A DNA stretch of 64,000 nucleotides from Variovorax sp. (GCA_025352265.1 JANXTS010000013.1:38576-102575), one strand, 5' to 3'; counted from the stretch's first letter, positions 28,234 to 37,514 are shown. Program-made: numbers and translations. Notes: generated by a model not told the origin, from the sequence alone.

Positions 28234-30567
28234 TCAAGCGTGGATCAGTGGGAAACCGATCGCGAAGGTCGTGCCGACCCCAGCCATGCTCCATCCCAAG
28301 ATCCAGCCGTCGTGCGCGGCCACCACTTGCCTGACCATGGGGAATCCGAACCCGTGATTGCGGTCGCGAGGTGGGGCGTCGACGGCGACATCCCCATCTT
28401 CCGGCGCGCCCTCCAGCAACGCGTCGAGCTCGGCGGGTGCCATTCCCATGCCTTCATCCTGAATGATCACGACTGCCTCCAAAGACTCCTCGGCGCTGCA
28501 GCAAACACGAATAGTGGTGCCGCGTGGGCTGTGTCGAATCGAATTTTCCAGCAGGTTGACCAAGGCCCGCGTCAGCATCCCGCCATCCGCACGTATCAAG
28601 TCGTGATGGACCGGTGCGGGTCTTAGCAGCACGCGCACGTTGCGCGCCGTCGCGGATGAAGCGAGCGCCTCGATGCTGTTGGCCAGCAACGATGAAAGGC
28701 TAGCAACGGCAAACCGGTAGTCGCTTGCCTCAGAAGTGCTGCTGTTGATGAAATTTTGCGCCAGCGTCATCGTTCGCTCGGCCTCGTGCCGGACACCCGC
28801 CACCAGTTGGGCCACGCCCACGCGAGAAGGCGTCATCTCGAACAGTTCCAGCAGGCTCAAGAGATTGATCTGCGGGCTGCGAAGGTCGTGCCACAGGAAG
28901 CTGAGCCAATCGGCGCGCTCGCGTTCGGCTTTGCGGACCTGCGTCAGTTCGCGCAGCACGACGATCCATGCCGTTGGCGCCGAGTCGAGCACATTTCCCA
29001 GGCGCGTCGCCTCGATACGGAAGACCCTGCCTTGTGGCGTGTTGTATTCGCCGTCGAGTGCCTGCGACCAATGCTCGTCCGCTTCAGGCCGTCGCAGGCT
29101 CGGCCGCGTTTCAAGTCGCGCAACGACCGACGGAAAGTTCTGGTTAAGCAGGGAAGGCACATCGTCCAACATTGGAGGAAGCAGCCCCACGGCTGCGGCG
29201 TTCAATTGCGCGATGGTGCCGTTGGCGCGACACATCAGGATGGCAATAGGAATCTGTTCCAGGCCGAGACGCGTAAGTTTCTGCAGTCGCAGGAGCCGTG
29301 CGATGGCGTGGTCGAGCGCACCGATGTAGCGATCCGTCGTGTCGGCACCGCGCAATGCAAGCGGTGCGGCGGGATCGAAGGTTCCGGCGGGCACGTGGCT
29401 CAAGGAAAGGATGCGCGCCTTCATAAAACTGAGCACCTTGTGAAGATACTGCCAGGTCCACAGCACGTACGCCGCTAACACCCCGACGACGAAGAAAGAA
29501 GACGGAATCCATATCTGAAAGCAGCGCAACGCCACCACGGTGCATGCGACTGCGAAAACGATCATCGCCATGCCCACCAAAGGAGCAATCTTCGAGATCC
29601 TGTCGAACATGAACAGGGTGGCCCAGATCAAAAAGGCAATGCAGGCGTAGATCGCGAACGGCGTCGCCACGGACACCTCGGTGCCCTGCTGCAATGCATC
29701 GATGGCGCTTGCGTGGACATCGGTCGACGACACCAGCGTCGCACCGTGCGGGCCGGCAACGTACACCGGCATGCTGAGCGTCGAATCGAGCGAAGGGCCG
29801 ACGAGGATCGTGCGTCCCTTGAGCTCGTCGACTCGAAGCTCTCCCTGGAGCACTTGATCGAAAGACACGGTGCGATGAACCGCACTGCGGGCGAAGGGAA
29901 TGCCCAAGCGCAGCAGTTTGCCCTTCTCGACCGCCCGCCGCATAGCGGACGACGGGTCGACCAATGCACCCAGATACGGCAGTAACGCGTTCGGGCCGCC
30001 GGCAAAAAGCCGAACAAACCGGACCTGCTCGCTTGCGCCCTCCGAGGCCAATGTCGAGTGGCCGCTGCCCTGAACCGCCGGCGCAAATCGTCGTGTTTGA
30101 ACAAGGCCGCTGGCGATCTCCTCAGCAAACGCGGCCGAGGGATCGTTGCGCACCGACAGGTAGACCGGCAAAACCCTCAGCGCCGCCGCCAGGGCCGCAT
30201 CGTCATCTCCCGAATGTGCAGGAGCACCCAGCATGAAGTTGAGAACCACGGCCTTTGGCGACTGCAGATCGAGTTGCTGCAAAAATTTTGTGTGGACGGC
30301 TTCCGGCCAGGGCCATGGGCCGATCTTCTGGATGCTCTCGTTGTCGATCGCGACGATGACGACGTTCGACTCCGCAGCAGACGGGAAGGTCGCGAGCACC
30401 CGGTCGTACAGACGCGCGTCCGCCATAGTCGGCGCAGTCGGGTCAACGTACCAAACAATCGTCAGAGGCAATAGCGTGGCCAGCAGAAACCGCTGGACCA
30501 CGTTCCACCGTAGACCGAAGTGGGTCGTCGCCCTATGCTCAATCGGTGGCGTCGGCGTCGGCGTCAT
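28234..30567 (-). CDS. CHASE2-domain sensor histidine kinase
   Basis: 777 aa from the ATG at 30567 (MTPTPTPPIEHRATTHFG). N-terminal membrane helix, a CHASE2 periplasmic domain (about 45-300; ALDHAIARLL follows later), three membrane helices at about 310-390, a PAS-like region (about 440-550), a HisKA segment with FLWHDLRSPQINLLSLLE and an HATPase domain with LVNLLENSIRHSPRG, IQDEGMGMAP and NHGFGFPMVRQ. The start lies within a 55-codon receiver-like ORF on the same strand. It is divergent from an OmpR-like regulator lacking the usual phosphorylation Asp. Confidence 0.88.
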   Translation of the reverse strand: MTPTPTPPIEHRATTHFGLRWNVVQRFLLATLLPLTIVWYVDPTAPTMADARLYDRVLATFPSAAESNVVIVAIDNESIQKIGPWPWPEAVHTKFLQQLDLQSPKAVVLNFMLGAPAHSGDDDAALAAALRVLPVYLSVRNDPSAAFAEEIASGLVQTRRFAPAVQGSGHSTLASEGASEQVRFVRLFAGGPNALLPYLGALVDPSSAMRRAVEKGKLLRLGIPFARSAVHRTVSFDQVLQGELRVDELKGRTILVGPSLDSTLSMPVYVAGPHGATLVSSTDVHASAIDALQQGTEVSVATPFAIYACIAFLIWATLFMFDRISKIAPLVGMAMIVFAVACTVVALRCFQIWIPSSFFVVGVLAAYVLWTWQYLHKVLSFMKARILSLSHVPAGTFDPAAPLALRGADTTDRYIGALDHAIARLLRLQKLTRLGLEQIPIAILMCRANGTIAQLNAAAVGLLPPMLDDVPSLLNQNFPSVVARLETRPSLRRPEADEHWSQALDGEYNTPQGRVFRIEATRLGNVLDSAPTAWIVVLRELTQVRKAERERADWLSFLWHDLRSPQINLLSLLELFEMTPSRVGVAQLVAGVRHEAERTMTLAQNFINSSTSEASDYRFAVASLSSLLANSIEALASSATARNVRVLLRPAPVHHDLIRADGGMLTRALVNLLENSIRHSPRGTTIRVCCSAEESLEAVVIIQDEGMGMAPAELDALLEGAPEDGDVAVDAPPRDRNHGFGFPMVRQVVAAHDGWILGWSMAGVGTTFAIGFPLIHA

Positions 30568-30706
30568 TGGTCGAGCCGAAGTGGACCACGATGCCGCTCT
30601 CGTAAAAAAACTGCATTGTTTCGTGGCCCGCACCCGTCATGGATTCCAGCGTCGCGACTAACAGCTGCGTCTGGAGCAGCTCGTCCTCCAACAACGCTGT
30701 ACGCAT
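30539..30706 (-). pseudogene. Truncated receiver-domain ORF (55 aa)
   Basis: ATG at 30706 preceded by AGAGGGGAAC; stop TGA at 30539-30541. The peptide begins MRTALLEDELLQTQLLVATL, strikingly like the start of the response regulator at 31332 (MRIAILEDEPVQMELLVATL). Similarity continues to about residue 37 (HETMQFFYESG versus HVETTCFRFTSG), then stops; the rest is unrelated and ends in a D/A repeat tail. It overlaps the first 29 bp of the kinase gene in another frame. It looks like the remnant of a second response regulator, or a leader peptide coupled to the kinase. Confidence 0.7.
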
Positions 30707-30722
30707 GTTCCCCTCTCATCAA

Positions 30723-30739
30723 TTGACGATTGTTGACGA
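30723..30739. promoter_or_regulatory. Tandem TTGACGA direct repeat
   Basis: TTGACGA occurs twice with a 10-bp period (30723-30729 and 30733-30739), 17 bp upstream of the truncated receiver and CHASE2 kinase genes. Direct 7-bp repeats one helical turn apart are the usual layout of OmpR/PhoB-type binding sites, so the neighbouring winged-helix regulator is a natural candidate ligand. One TTGACG could also act as a -35 element on the plus strand. Confidence 0.35.
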
Positions 30740-30788
30740 AACTTACGCGGGAATCTCTCCAAATCTCCTCGAAAAACCACGACTTGGT

Positions 30789-30977
30789 CTACCACTCACC
30801 CATTTCGTGCACGCGCTGATCGGGAGCCAGCGCAGCAAAGCGTTCCTGCGCCCGCTTTTCAAGTCTGGCCGGCGCGCCGGTGAGCGCAGAAAAACAGCGT
30901 GCGAGCACCTGGGCCGTACGCGACGGCTGGCGCGTTGCGAAGCGTGCGTAGCGGACTCGATGGGTGCGGCTGTTCAT
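30789..30977 (-). CDS. Small basic protein, hypothetical (62 aa)
   Basis: ATG at 30977 with an excellent ribosome site, AGGAGCCTTTC, directly upstream. The 62-aa product starts MNSRTHRVRYARFATRQPSR and is Arg-rich in its first half, with a helical second half (ARLEKRAQERFAALAPDQRV). No membrane segment and no family recognised. It lies between the two divergent signalling genes. Kept because of the ribosome site and coding-like composition. Confidence 0.5.
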   Translation of the reverse strand: MNSRTHRVRYARFATRQPSRTAQVLARCFSALTGAPARLEKRAQERFAALAPDQRVHEMGEW

Positions 30978-31331
30978 GAAAGGCTCCTGTATGTGGAGAC
31001 CCATGATCGGCGCTGAGGATTGCAAACGCTATCGCCTGCACGTGACGTTCTTGGCACTTTGCCGAGCGCGGTCGGGACATGTGGCGCCGCGCACGGCAAA
31101 CCGTGCGTAACTGCACAAAACAAAACTGGGCCAAGCGACCGATACACCAATGGCGTACGTCGGAAATCTCCACAGGCCACGCGAGGTTGCACAGCGCAAC
31201 GTCAAGACCATCTGGTGCCTCACTGAAATACCCGCAGGCCACCTTCGACCTCGCTCTATGCGCTAACGAACTGACGCTTCCATTCGACGCCAGTACTGTG
31301 AAAGCATCAAGTCGTTTGCAGAGGAACCAAC
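30978..31331. other. Non-coding stretch upstream of the response regulator gene
   Basis: About 350 bp with no supported gene. It should hold the promoter of the OmpR-like gene at 31332 (GAGGAACCAAC is its ribosome site) and that of the 62-aa ORF. Several short open frames occur on both strands but overlap one another and lack ribosome sites. Confidence 0.5.
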
Positions 31332-32057
31332 ATGCGAATCGCGATTTTGGAAGATGAGCCCGTTCAAATGGAACTGCTGGTCGCCACTCTAGAAAACTCG
31401 GCGCTGTCGCCGCACGTCGAGACCACCTGTTTCCGCTTCACGAGCGGCGACGATCTTTGCCGTGCACTCGGCCGCGAAACCTTCGACCTTCTGATCCTCA
31501 CTTCAACGACCGAAGGAATGACCAGCCTGAACATCGTTCGGTGGCTGCGCGCCTTCCATCGGTCGATGTCGCCCGTGATCATGCTCAGCGCGCGCGGATC
31601 TGAGCGCGACGTGGCTGAGGCGCTGGCGGTGGGGGCCAACGACTACGTCATCAAGCCATTCAGGCCGGTCGAGATGCTGGCACGGGTCAATCGGTTTCGA
31701 CCGCCGCAAACCAACTTGCACAGCGCCGCAGAAACCTTTGGTGATTGGACGTTCCTCCACGACAGCGCTTTCGTGGTTTTTGCAGGGCCACCCGAACAGC
31801 TCTTCGGATTGAACGAGCACGATTTCGACCTCGCGCTCGCCTTGTTTCGAAATCTCGGGCGCGTCGTGACGCGTTTCGAGTTGCTCGAAGCGACCAACCA
31901 GAACTTGCGGACGATGAACACGCGCATTCTCGACAACCAGATCTTCAAAATGCGCCGCCGACTCGCACTCGATGCTCATGGGTTGCACTTGCAGACGATC
32001 TATGGAGCGGGTTATCGCCTCACTCCGGTTCCGGTTTCGGTTTCGGTTTCGGCCTGA
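31332..32057 (+). CDS. OmpR-like response regulator lacking the phosphoacceptor Asp
   Basis: 241 aa. Receiver domain 1-120: acidic pair in AILEDEP and the Lys in VIKPFRPVE are present, but the beta-3 site reads FDLLILTSTTEGM where the family has an Asp after LxLL, so Thr replaces it. The C-terminal winged helix (about 135-235) is complete: LNEHDFDLALALFRNLGRVV and TRILDNQIFKMRRRL, ending YGAGYRLTPV. The very end is a simple repeat, PVPVSVSVSA. Divergent from the CHASE2 kinase. It should bind DNA, but conventional phosphorylation is unlikely. Confidence 0.88.
   Translation: MRIAILEDEPVQMELLVATLENSALSPHVETTCFRFTSGDDLCRALGRETFDLLILTSTTEGMTSLNIVRWLRAFHRSMSPVIMLSARGSERDVAEALAVGANDYVIKPFRPVEMLARVNRFRPPQTNLHSAAETFGDWTFLHDSAFVVFAGPPEQLFGLNEHDFDLALALFRNLGRVVTRFELLEATNQNLRTMNTRILDNQIFKMRRRLALDAHGLHLQTIYGAGYRLTPVPVSVSVSA
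32025..32052 (+). repeat. Hexanucleotide repeat at the 3-prime end of the response regulator gene
   Basis: Four units of CCGGTT/TCGGTT plus a partial one encode the tail PVPVSVSVS. Units of six keep the frame, so copy-number change would only alter tail length. Confidence 0.7.
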
Positions 32058-32532
32058 CTCAAAAAAATCGGTCGACCGTTTTCAGCGCTCGGTCGTATTC
32101 AGTGCCAATAAAGTCTGAGACACCGTGGCACTCTCCGTCACCCAAGGTCAGGGCGTTGGCGCAGAAGTCCGAGATGTTGCGACCGGTCGAGAATCGACCG
32201 GGATACCGGAACTTCACTGACCCATGAGCGGGCATTCGAAACCGTTTCCAGCACCGGGTTTGGAAGATGGTCGGATGGGTCGGCCCACGTGTAATTCTGA
32301 CGTTCATCTGTCGGCGAACGAGCGACTTTAGACAGCTGTTCGTACGAAGGATGCGCGGTCAAAGCTGACGGGCCCGCGGGCTAGTTGAGTGCTTCGCTTT
32401 GCAACTTGCCGCGGTTGGGCGACGCAAGCATGGGTTTTGTAATAACCTCCCGCGGAAGAATCTCCGCCACTCTGCGGCGCCCTTCGTACTTTCAAGGCGT
32501 TCAAGTATCAGATTGATAAGGCTGCTTCCGAA
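32058..32532. other. 475-bp stretch with a possible gene remnant
   Basis: No intact gene recognised. On the minus strand an open frame at 32059-32307 has fairly coding-like codon use near its end (NISDFCANALTLGDGECHG) and a second frame at 32138-32362 begins MTAHPSYEQLSKVARSP; together they could be a frameshifted remnant. The stretch also holds a 20-bp element at 32103-32122 that is an inverted copy of the repeats near glmS. It contains the promoter of the hybrid kinase gene. Confidence 0.4.
32103..32122 (-). repeat. Inverted copy of the glmS-proximal 20-bp repeat
   Basis: Read on the minus strand this is TGTCTCAGACTTTATTGGCA, identical in 19 of 20 positions to the repeat at 37861-37880. 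The two face each other as inverted repeats about 5.7 kb apart and bracket the split hybrid kinase. It is a candidate left-end transposase site; no clear TGT terminus or target duplication was found to its left. Confidence 0.6.
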
Positions 32533-35500
32533 GTGAATCCCCTTGCCTTTCTAATGGGGGGCGGCGAAATGGGCAGCTTGATTCAGTCGATGGACTGGTC
32601 CAAGACCTCGCTCGGGTCAGTAGCCGGATGGCCGCAGAGCCTGCGCACCACCGTTAGCATCTGCCTAGCATCTGACCTACCCATATGCGTTATCTGGGGG
32701 CCGGGCCTCGTCCAGCTCTACAACGATGCCTATCGAGTCATTTGCGGTGACAAGCATCCTCACTCGATGGGGCAAAACTTCTCCGAGTGCTGGCGGGAGG
32801 CGTGGCCGGTCATCGGCAGGGCGCACGACTTGGCCTTGAGCGGCGACAAGGCCTTCCTGGAAACGCAGCATATTTTTCTCGAACGGCATGGGTATTTGGA
32901 GGAATGCTTCTTCACGTTTTCGTTCAGTCCCATCCGGGATGAGCTTGGGCGGGTCGGTGGTCTCTTTCACCCAGTCATTGAAATGACGGCACAGATGCTG
33001 AGCCAGCGGCGGACACGGGCGCTACGTGACCTCGCCGCCCAGACAAGCAAAGCGAAGTCGGTCCCCGAAGTTCTCGCTTTGTCTGCTCAGATCCTTGCCG
33101 AGTACGACCTTGACTTGCCGTTCGTGTTGATCTACGCGCTGGAACCCCATAGCGATCGAGCACGGCTGGTTAGTGCGACCGGGCTGAGCACACAAACGGT
33201 CGCCGACTTGCGCTCGGCTTGTTCGCGCGATGGACAAGCTGTCTGGCCACTGGACGAAGTTGTCCGATTGGGATCAGCACTACGAGTGGACGACGTCAGG
33301 CAGCGCATCACCGGAGCTTCCCCCGGCTCCAATTACGAGTTAGCCAATGCTGCATTGGCGCATCCGATCATCCCGCCGGGCACCGACCGCCCGGTCGCCA
33401 TCTTGATCGCTGGAATCAGCCCTCGCTTGCCTATGAACGAGGCCTACCGCGGCTTCTATGATTTGTTGGCTTCTGGCGTAACCACATCTGTTGCCAACGT
33501 CGGTGCATATGAAGACGAGCGGCGACGGGCCAAGGCACTGGCTGAACTTGACCAGGCCAAGACAGCTTTCTTTTCAAACATAAGCCATGAGTTCCGCACG
33601 CCACTGACTTTGATGCTCGGGCCGATCCAAGAGGCTTTGACCGGCCCCGAAACTCTGCCGCCTTTTCACCGGGAGCAGTTAGAGGTGGTTCATCGCAACG
33701 GCCTGAGACTCCGGCGGCTTGTGAACGGTTTGCTGGAGTTTTCACGCATCGAGGCCGGTCGAGTCAACGCGGCGTTTGAATCAACCGACCTTGCCGAGTT
33801 CACCGCCAATCTTGCGAGCAACTTCCGCTCAGCATGCGAGAAGGCCGGGTTGAAACTGAGCGTCGATTGCCCGCCACTAAACCAGCCGGTGTTCGTGGAC
33901 CGCTCCATGTGGGAAAAGATAGTTCTCAATCTGCTTTCCAACGCTTTCAAGTTCACGTTCGATGGTGAAATCTGCGTCACGCTGAGGCAGGCCGGCACCA
34001 CCGCCGAATTTGTTGTCCGTGATTCCGGCACAGGCATTCCCGCGTTCGAGATGTCCCGGCTGTTCGAGCGCTTCCACCGGATCGACAACGCACGGGGGCG
34101 AACGCACGAGGGAAGTGGTATCGGGCTGGCTCTAGTACAAGAACTGGTCAAGCTGCACGGCGGCACTATCAGCGCCGAAAGTAAGGACGGCGGCGAGGCT
34201 GCCGGCAACGTCGTCGACGCGGCTGAACGCGGAACCACCTTCCGCATCTCGATCCCGCTCGGAACCGGACACCTTGCCACTGAACAAGTCAGGGGCAGCC
34301 GCACCTCCGCATCGCCCTCGGCGGAGGCCAGTGAATTCGAGCAAGAGGCGTTGCGTTGGCTGCCCGACGCCGATCACGAAAATCGCAGTGCAGAGACGCC
34401 GTCTGTATTGAACGACCTGTTCAGATCAGGTGTTGCGACGCAGCAAAGCGACGCCGACCGGCCCCGCGTGCTGGTGGCCGACGACAATGCCGATATGCGG
34501 CGCTACATCGAGCGTCTGCTGAGTGGGCAATACCGAGTCGAAACTGTTTCGGACGGCGAGGCTGCGCTGGCAGCGGTGCGGCAGCGGCTTCCCGACCTCA
34601 TTCTCACGGATGTGATGATGCCTAGGTTCGACGGGTTCGGTCTGCTAAAGGCGTTGCGCTGCGATCCCAGCATGGCCCGTGTGCCGGTCGTCCTGCTATC
34701 GGCGCGTGCGGGCGAGGAAAACCGGGTCGAGGGCATGGAAGCTGGAGCCGACGCTTACCTGGTGAAGCCTTTCAGTGCCAGGGAGTTACTGGCGCATGTC
34801 GGGGCACTGTTGCAAATCACACGGATGCGGCAAGAGGCTGAGGAGTCGATCCGGGCCAGTGAGCAGCAGTTCCGCGCGTTTTTGAGTGCCACTTCGGATG
34901 TGATCTATTGGATGAATGCGGACTGGACCGAGATGCGCCACCTGCAGGGCCGAGAGTGCATCGCGGACACCCATGAGCCCAACCGCAGTTGGATGCTCGA
35001 GTACATCGCCCCGGACGACCGACCGCACGTTTTGGAGGTCATTCAAGCGGCCATCCAGTCCAAGAGCGTTTTCGAATTGGAGCACCGAGTCATGCGTGTC
35101 GATGGCACGCTCGGATGGGTGTGCTCCCGAGCCATCCCGATGCTTGACGGCGACGGTGAGATCAAAGAATGGTTCGGCGCTGCCAGTGACGTCACCATGC
35201 GTAAGCAGGCAGAAGCCGCAATTCGGGAAGAAGAGGGGAGGTCCCGCACGATCCTGGAGTCAGTAACCGATGGCTTCTTCGCCCTCGACGCCGACTGGCG
35301 ATTTACATACATGAATGCGGCAGGCGAGCGATTCCTGGATCGCTCTCCCCGCGATCTCGTCGGTAAGAGCCTGTGGGCCGAGTATCCCGACACCTTAGGG
35401 AGCGAGTTTGAGCGCGTGTACCGCCGGGTTGCAAGCAGGGGGGTCAGTGAGTCTTTCACAGCCCACTATCCGAACCTCAATCGCTGGTACGAGGTCACCG

Positions 35501-36513
35501 CCTACCCCGCTCTGAACGGACTGTCCGTGTACTTTCGGGATGTCACCGACCGCAAACGGCTGGAGCAGGAGCGGCAGCAGTTCGCCTCCCTGGTGGAAGC
35601 CAGCTCTGACTTTATTGGCGTGGCCGGACTTGACCTGCGGTGCGTCTACGTCAATCGGGCGGGGATGAAGTTAACCGGGCTGGAATCTGACCAGTTGGCG
35701 AACATCCACGTCCTCGACTTCTTTCCCGAAAGCGAGCGCAACCTCATTGTCGGTTTTATCGCCGAAGCCGATCGCAAGGAACATTTGGTCGTGGACACCT
35801 GGTTCCAGCACCTTCAAACCGGCCAGTTAATCCCGGTCTCATGGTCCTTCCTGAGGCTCCGGGACGCGAGTGGGAACGTCAGCGGATACGCAACCGTGAC
35901 GCGGGACCTTACCGAACGCAAACGGCACGAAGAAAGCACGCAGCAGACCCTCGTTGCCATTGTCGAGCGGTGTCCCTTTGGCATTTTCATCGTGGACGAC
36001 GAGTTCCGAATTGCGAGCATGAATCAAGGCTCGCGACAGGGGGCGTTCGCCAATGTGCAGCCGATCATCGGGCGTCCACTTGACGAGGCCATGCGTGTCT
36101 TGTGGACGGAGCCGGTCGCCGCAGATGTCATCGAGAACTTCCGACATACGCTGGCCACCGCGGAGTCCTACCACTCACAAAATTTTTTTCACGCCCGTTT
36201 TGACGTCGGCCAGACCGAAGCCTACGAGTGGGAACTGCACCGCATCGATTTGCCAAACGGGCAATTTGGGGCTGTGTGCTACTACTTCGACTCGACCCTG
36301 TTGCGCGAGGCCGAGCGAAAGTTGTCGGAGGCCGACCAGAAGAAGGACGAATTTATCGCCGTTCTAGCCCACGAGCTTCGCAATCCTTTGGCCCCTATTC
36401 GCAACGGTCTAAAGTTAATGAAGCTAGCCAGCAACAACCCCGAGGCGGTCGAAAAGGCCCGTTCCATGATGGAACGGCAGGTCGGGCACATGGTGCGGCT
36501 CATCGACGACTAG
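32533..36513 (+). CDS. Hybrid PAS/GAF histidine kinase, ended by an in-frame TAG
   Basis: 1326 codons from a GTG at 32533; the ATG at 32554 (MGGGEMGSLIQ) is an alternative. Order: PAS-like sensor (20-160), GAF-like (165-315), first kinase with FSNISHEFRTPLTLML (His about 352) and NLLSNAFKF, a receiver with DLILTDVMMPRFDG (Asp about 693), about four PAS domains (775-1265), then a second HisKA with AVLAHELRNPLAPIRNG (His about 1280). It stops at LIDD-TAG, where relatives read LIDDLLDLSR. The matching ATPase and receiver continue in the same frame after the stop. Probably non-native: by eye its GC is lower than its neighbours. Confidence 0.85.
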   Translation: MNPLAFLMGGGEMGSLIQSMDWSKTSLGSVAGWPQSLRTTVSICLASDLPICVIWGPGLVQLYNDAYRVICGDKHPHSMGQNFSECWREAWPVIGRAHDLALSGDKAFLETQHIFLERHGYLEECFFTFSFSPIRDELGRVGGLFHPVIEMTAQMLSQRRTRALRDLAAQTSKAKSVPEVLALSAQILAEYDLDLPFVLIYALEPHSDRARLVSATGLSTQTVADLRSACSRDGQAVWPLDEVVRLGSALRVDDVRQRITGASPGSNYELANAALAHPIIPPGTDRPVAILIAGISPRLPMNEAYRGFYDLLASGVTTSVANVGAYEDERRRAKALAELDQAKTAFFSNISHEFRTPLTLMLGPIQEALTGPETLPPFHREQLEVVHRNGLRLRRLVNGLLEFSRIEAGRVNAAFESTDLAEFTANLASNFRSACEKAGLKLSVDCPPLNQPVFVDRSMWEKIVLNLLSNAFKFTFDGEICVTLRQAGTTAEFVVRDSGTGIPAFEMSRLFERFHRIDNARGRTHEGSGIGLALVQELVKLHGGTISAESKDGGEAAGNVVDAAERGTTFRISIPLGTGHLATEQVRGSRTSASPSAEASEFEQEALRWLPDADHENRSAETPSVLNDLFRSGVATQQSDADRPRVLVADDNADMRRYIERLLSGQYRVETVSDGEAALAAVRQRLPDLILTDVMMPRFDGFGLLKALRCDPSMARVPVVLLSARAGEENRVEGMEAGADAYLVKPFSARELLAHVGALLQITRMRQEAEESIRASEQQFRAFLSATSDVIYWMNADWTEMRHLQGRECIADTHEPNRSWMLEYIAPDDRPHVLEVIQAAIQSKSVFELEHRVMRVDGTLGWVCSRAIPMLDGDGEIKEWFGAASDVTMRKQAEAAIREEEGRSRTILESVTDGFFALDADWRFTYMNAAGERFLDRSPRDLVGKSLWAEYPDTLGSEFERVYRRVASRGVSESFTAHYPNLNRWYEVTAYPALNGLSVYFRDVTDRKRLEQERQQFASLVEASSDFIGVAGLDLRCVYVNRAGMKLTGLESDQLANIHVLDFFPESERNLIVGFIAEADRKEHLVVDTWFQHLQTGQLIPVSWSFLRLRDASGNVSGYATVTRDLTERKRHEESTQQTLVAIVERCPFGIFIVDDEFRIASMNQGSRQGAFANVQPIIGRPLDEAMRVLWTEPVAADVIENFRHTLATAESYHSQNFFHARFDVGQTEAYEWELHRIDLPNGQFGAVCYYFDSTLLREAERKLSEADQKKDEFIAVLAHELRNPLAPIRNGLKLMKLASNNPEAVEKARSMMERQVGHMVRLIDD

Positions 36514-36576
36514 CTCGACCTCAGCCGCATTACCCAGGGCAATCTCGAACTCAAGCCGGAGCGGGTCGAACTTGCG

Positions 36577-37446
36577 ATGGTCATACGCAACGCGGTCGAA
36601 ACCAGCCAACCGTTGATCGAACAAATGGGCCATGCGCTCGACCTCGTTGTGCCGACGGCTCCGATCTACCTTCGCGGCGACATGACCCGCCCAGCGCAGA
36701 TCATCTCCAATTTGCTGAATAACTCAGCGAAATACACTGCGCGGGGCGGTCGCATCCGGCTCAGCGCCGAGCAGCTGGGAAACGAGATCGTGGTGACGGT
36801 GAAAGATAACGGCGTGGGCATACCGGCCCACATGATCGGTAAGATTTTCGAAATATTTACGCAGGTCGACCGTTCGTCGGAACAGGCAAAGAGCGGCTTA
36901 GGAATCGGTTTGTCGCTGGTGCAGCGCTTGGTCGAACTGCACGGCGGCTCGGTTGAGGCCCATAGCGAAGGCATAGGCCGGGGCAGTGCCTTCGTCGTGC
37001 GCCTGCCAGTGGTGCTTTCCCTCGCCGGGGTTCCTCATGAAGACGGCGAGCTTGAATCGGTCCCCTCCCAACCCCGCCTCCGCGTTCTGGTGGTTGACGA
37101 CAACCAGGACGCGGCCGATAGCTTGGCGATGCTGTTGAGCCTCATGGGCAACGAGGCGGTGACCGTTCACGACGGCTTAGAGGCGTTGGAGGTGGCAGCT
37201 ACTTTCAGGCCAGATGTGGTGCTGCTGGACATTGGAATGCCTCGGCTGGACGGCTATGAAGTCTGCCGCCGCATACGGCAGCAGACTTGGGGCAAAGGCA
37301 TGTCGTTGTTCGCCTTGACCGGGTGGGGACAGGAAGAGGACCGACGGCGTTCACTGGCCGCCGGTTTCGACGCGCACCTCGTCAAACCCGTATCGATCGA
37401 AGCCCTTGAACAATTGTTGGCCGGGGTGCTCGCCGCCAACGTTTGA
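36577..37446 (+). pseudogene. C-terminal part of the split hybrid kinase (HATPase and receiver)
   Basis: Same frame as the upstream part; sequence after the TAG reads LDLSRITQGNLELKPERVEL before the first ATG at 36577. It holds the ATPase domain (NLLNNSAKYTARGGRIRL, DNGVGIPAHMIGKIF, GLGIGLSLVQRLVELHGG) and a receiver (VLVVDDNQDAADSL, Asp in DVVLLDIGMPRLDGYE, Lys in HLVKPVSIEAL). Without the dimerisation helices in the first part it could not act as a normal kinase, though it could be made as a separate protein. No ribosome site is evident before 36577. A single TTG-to-TAG change explains the split. Confidence 0.75.
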
Positions 37447-37514
37447 CTCGGTGGAGAGCCCAGTCACTTGCATGTTCACCGCAGCCGATTTTGACGTCGT
37501 GTCACCGCATAAGG

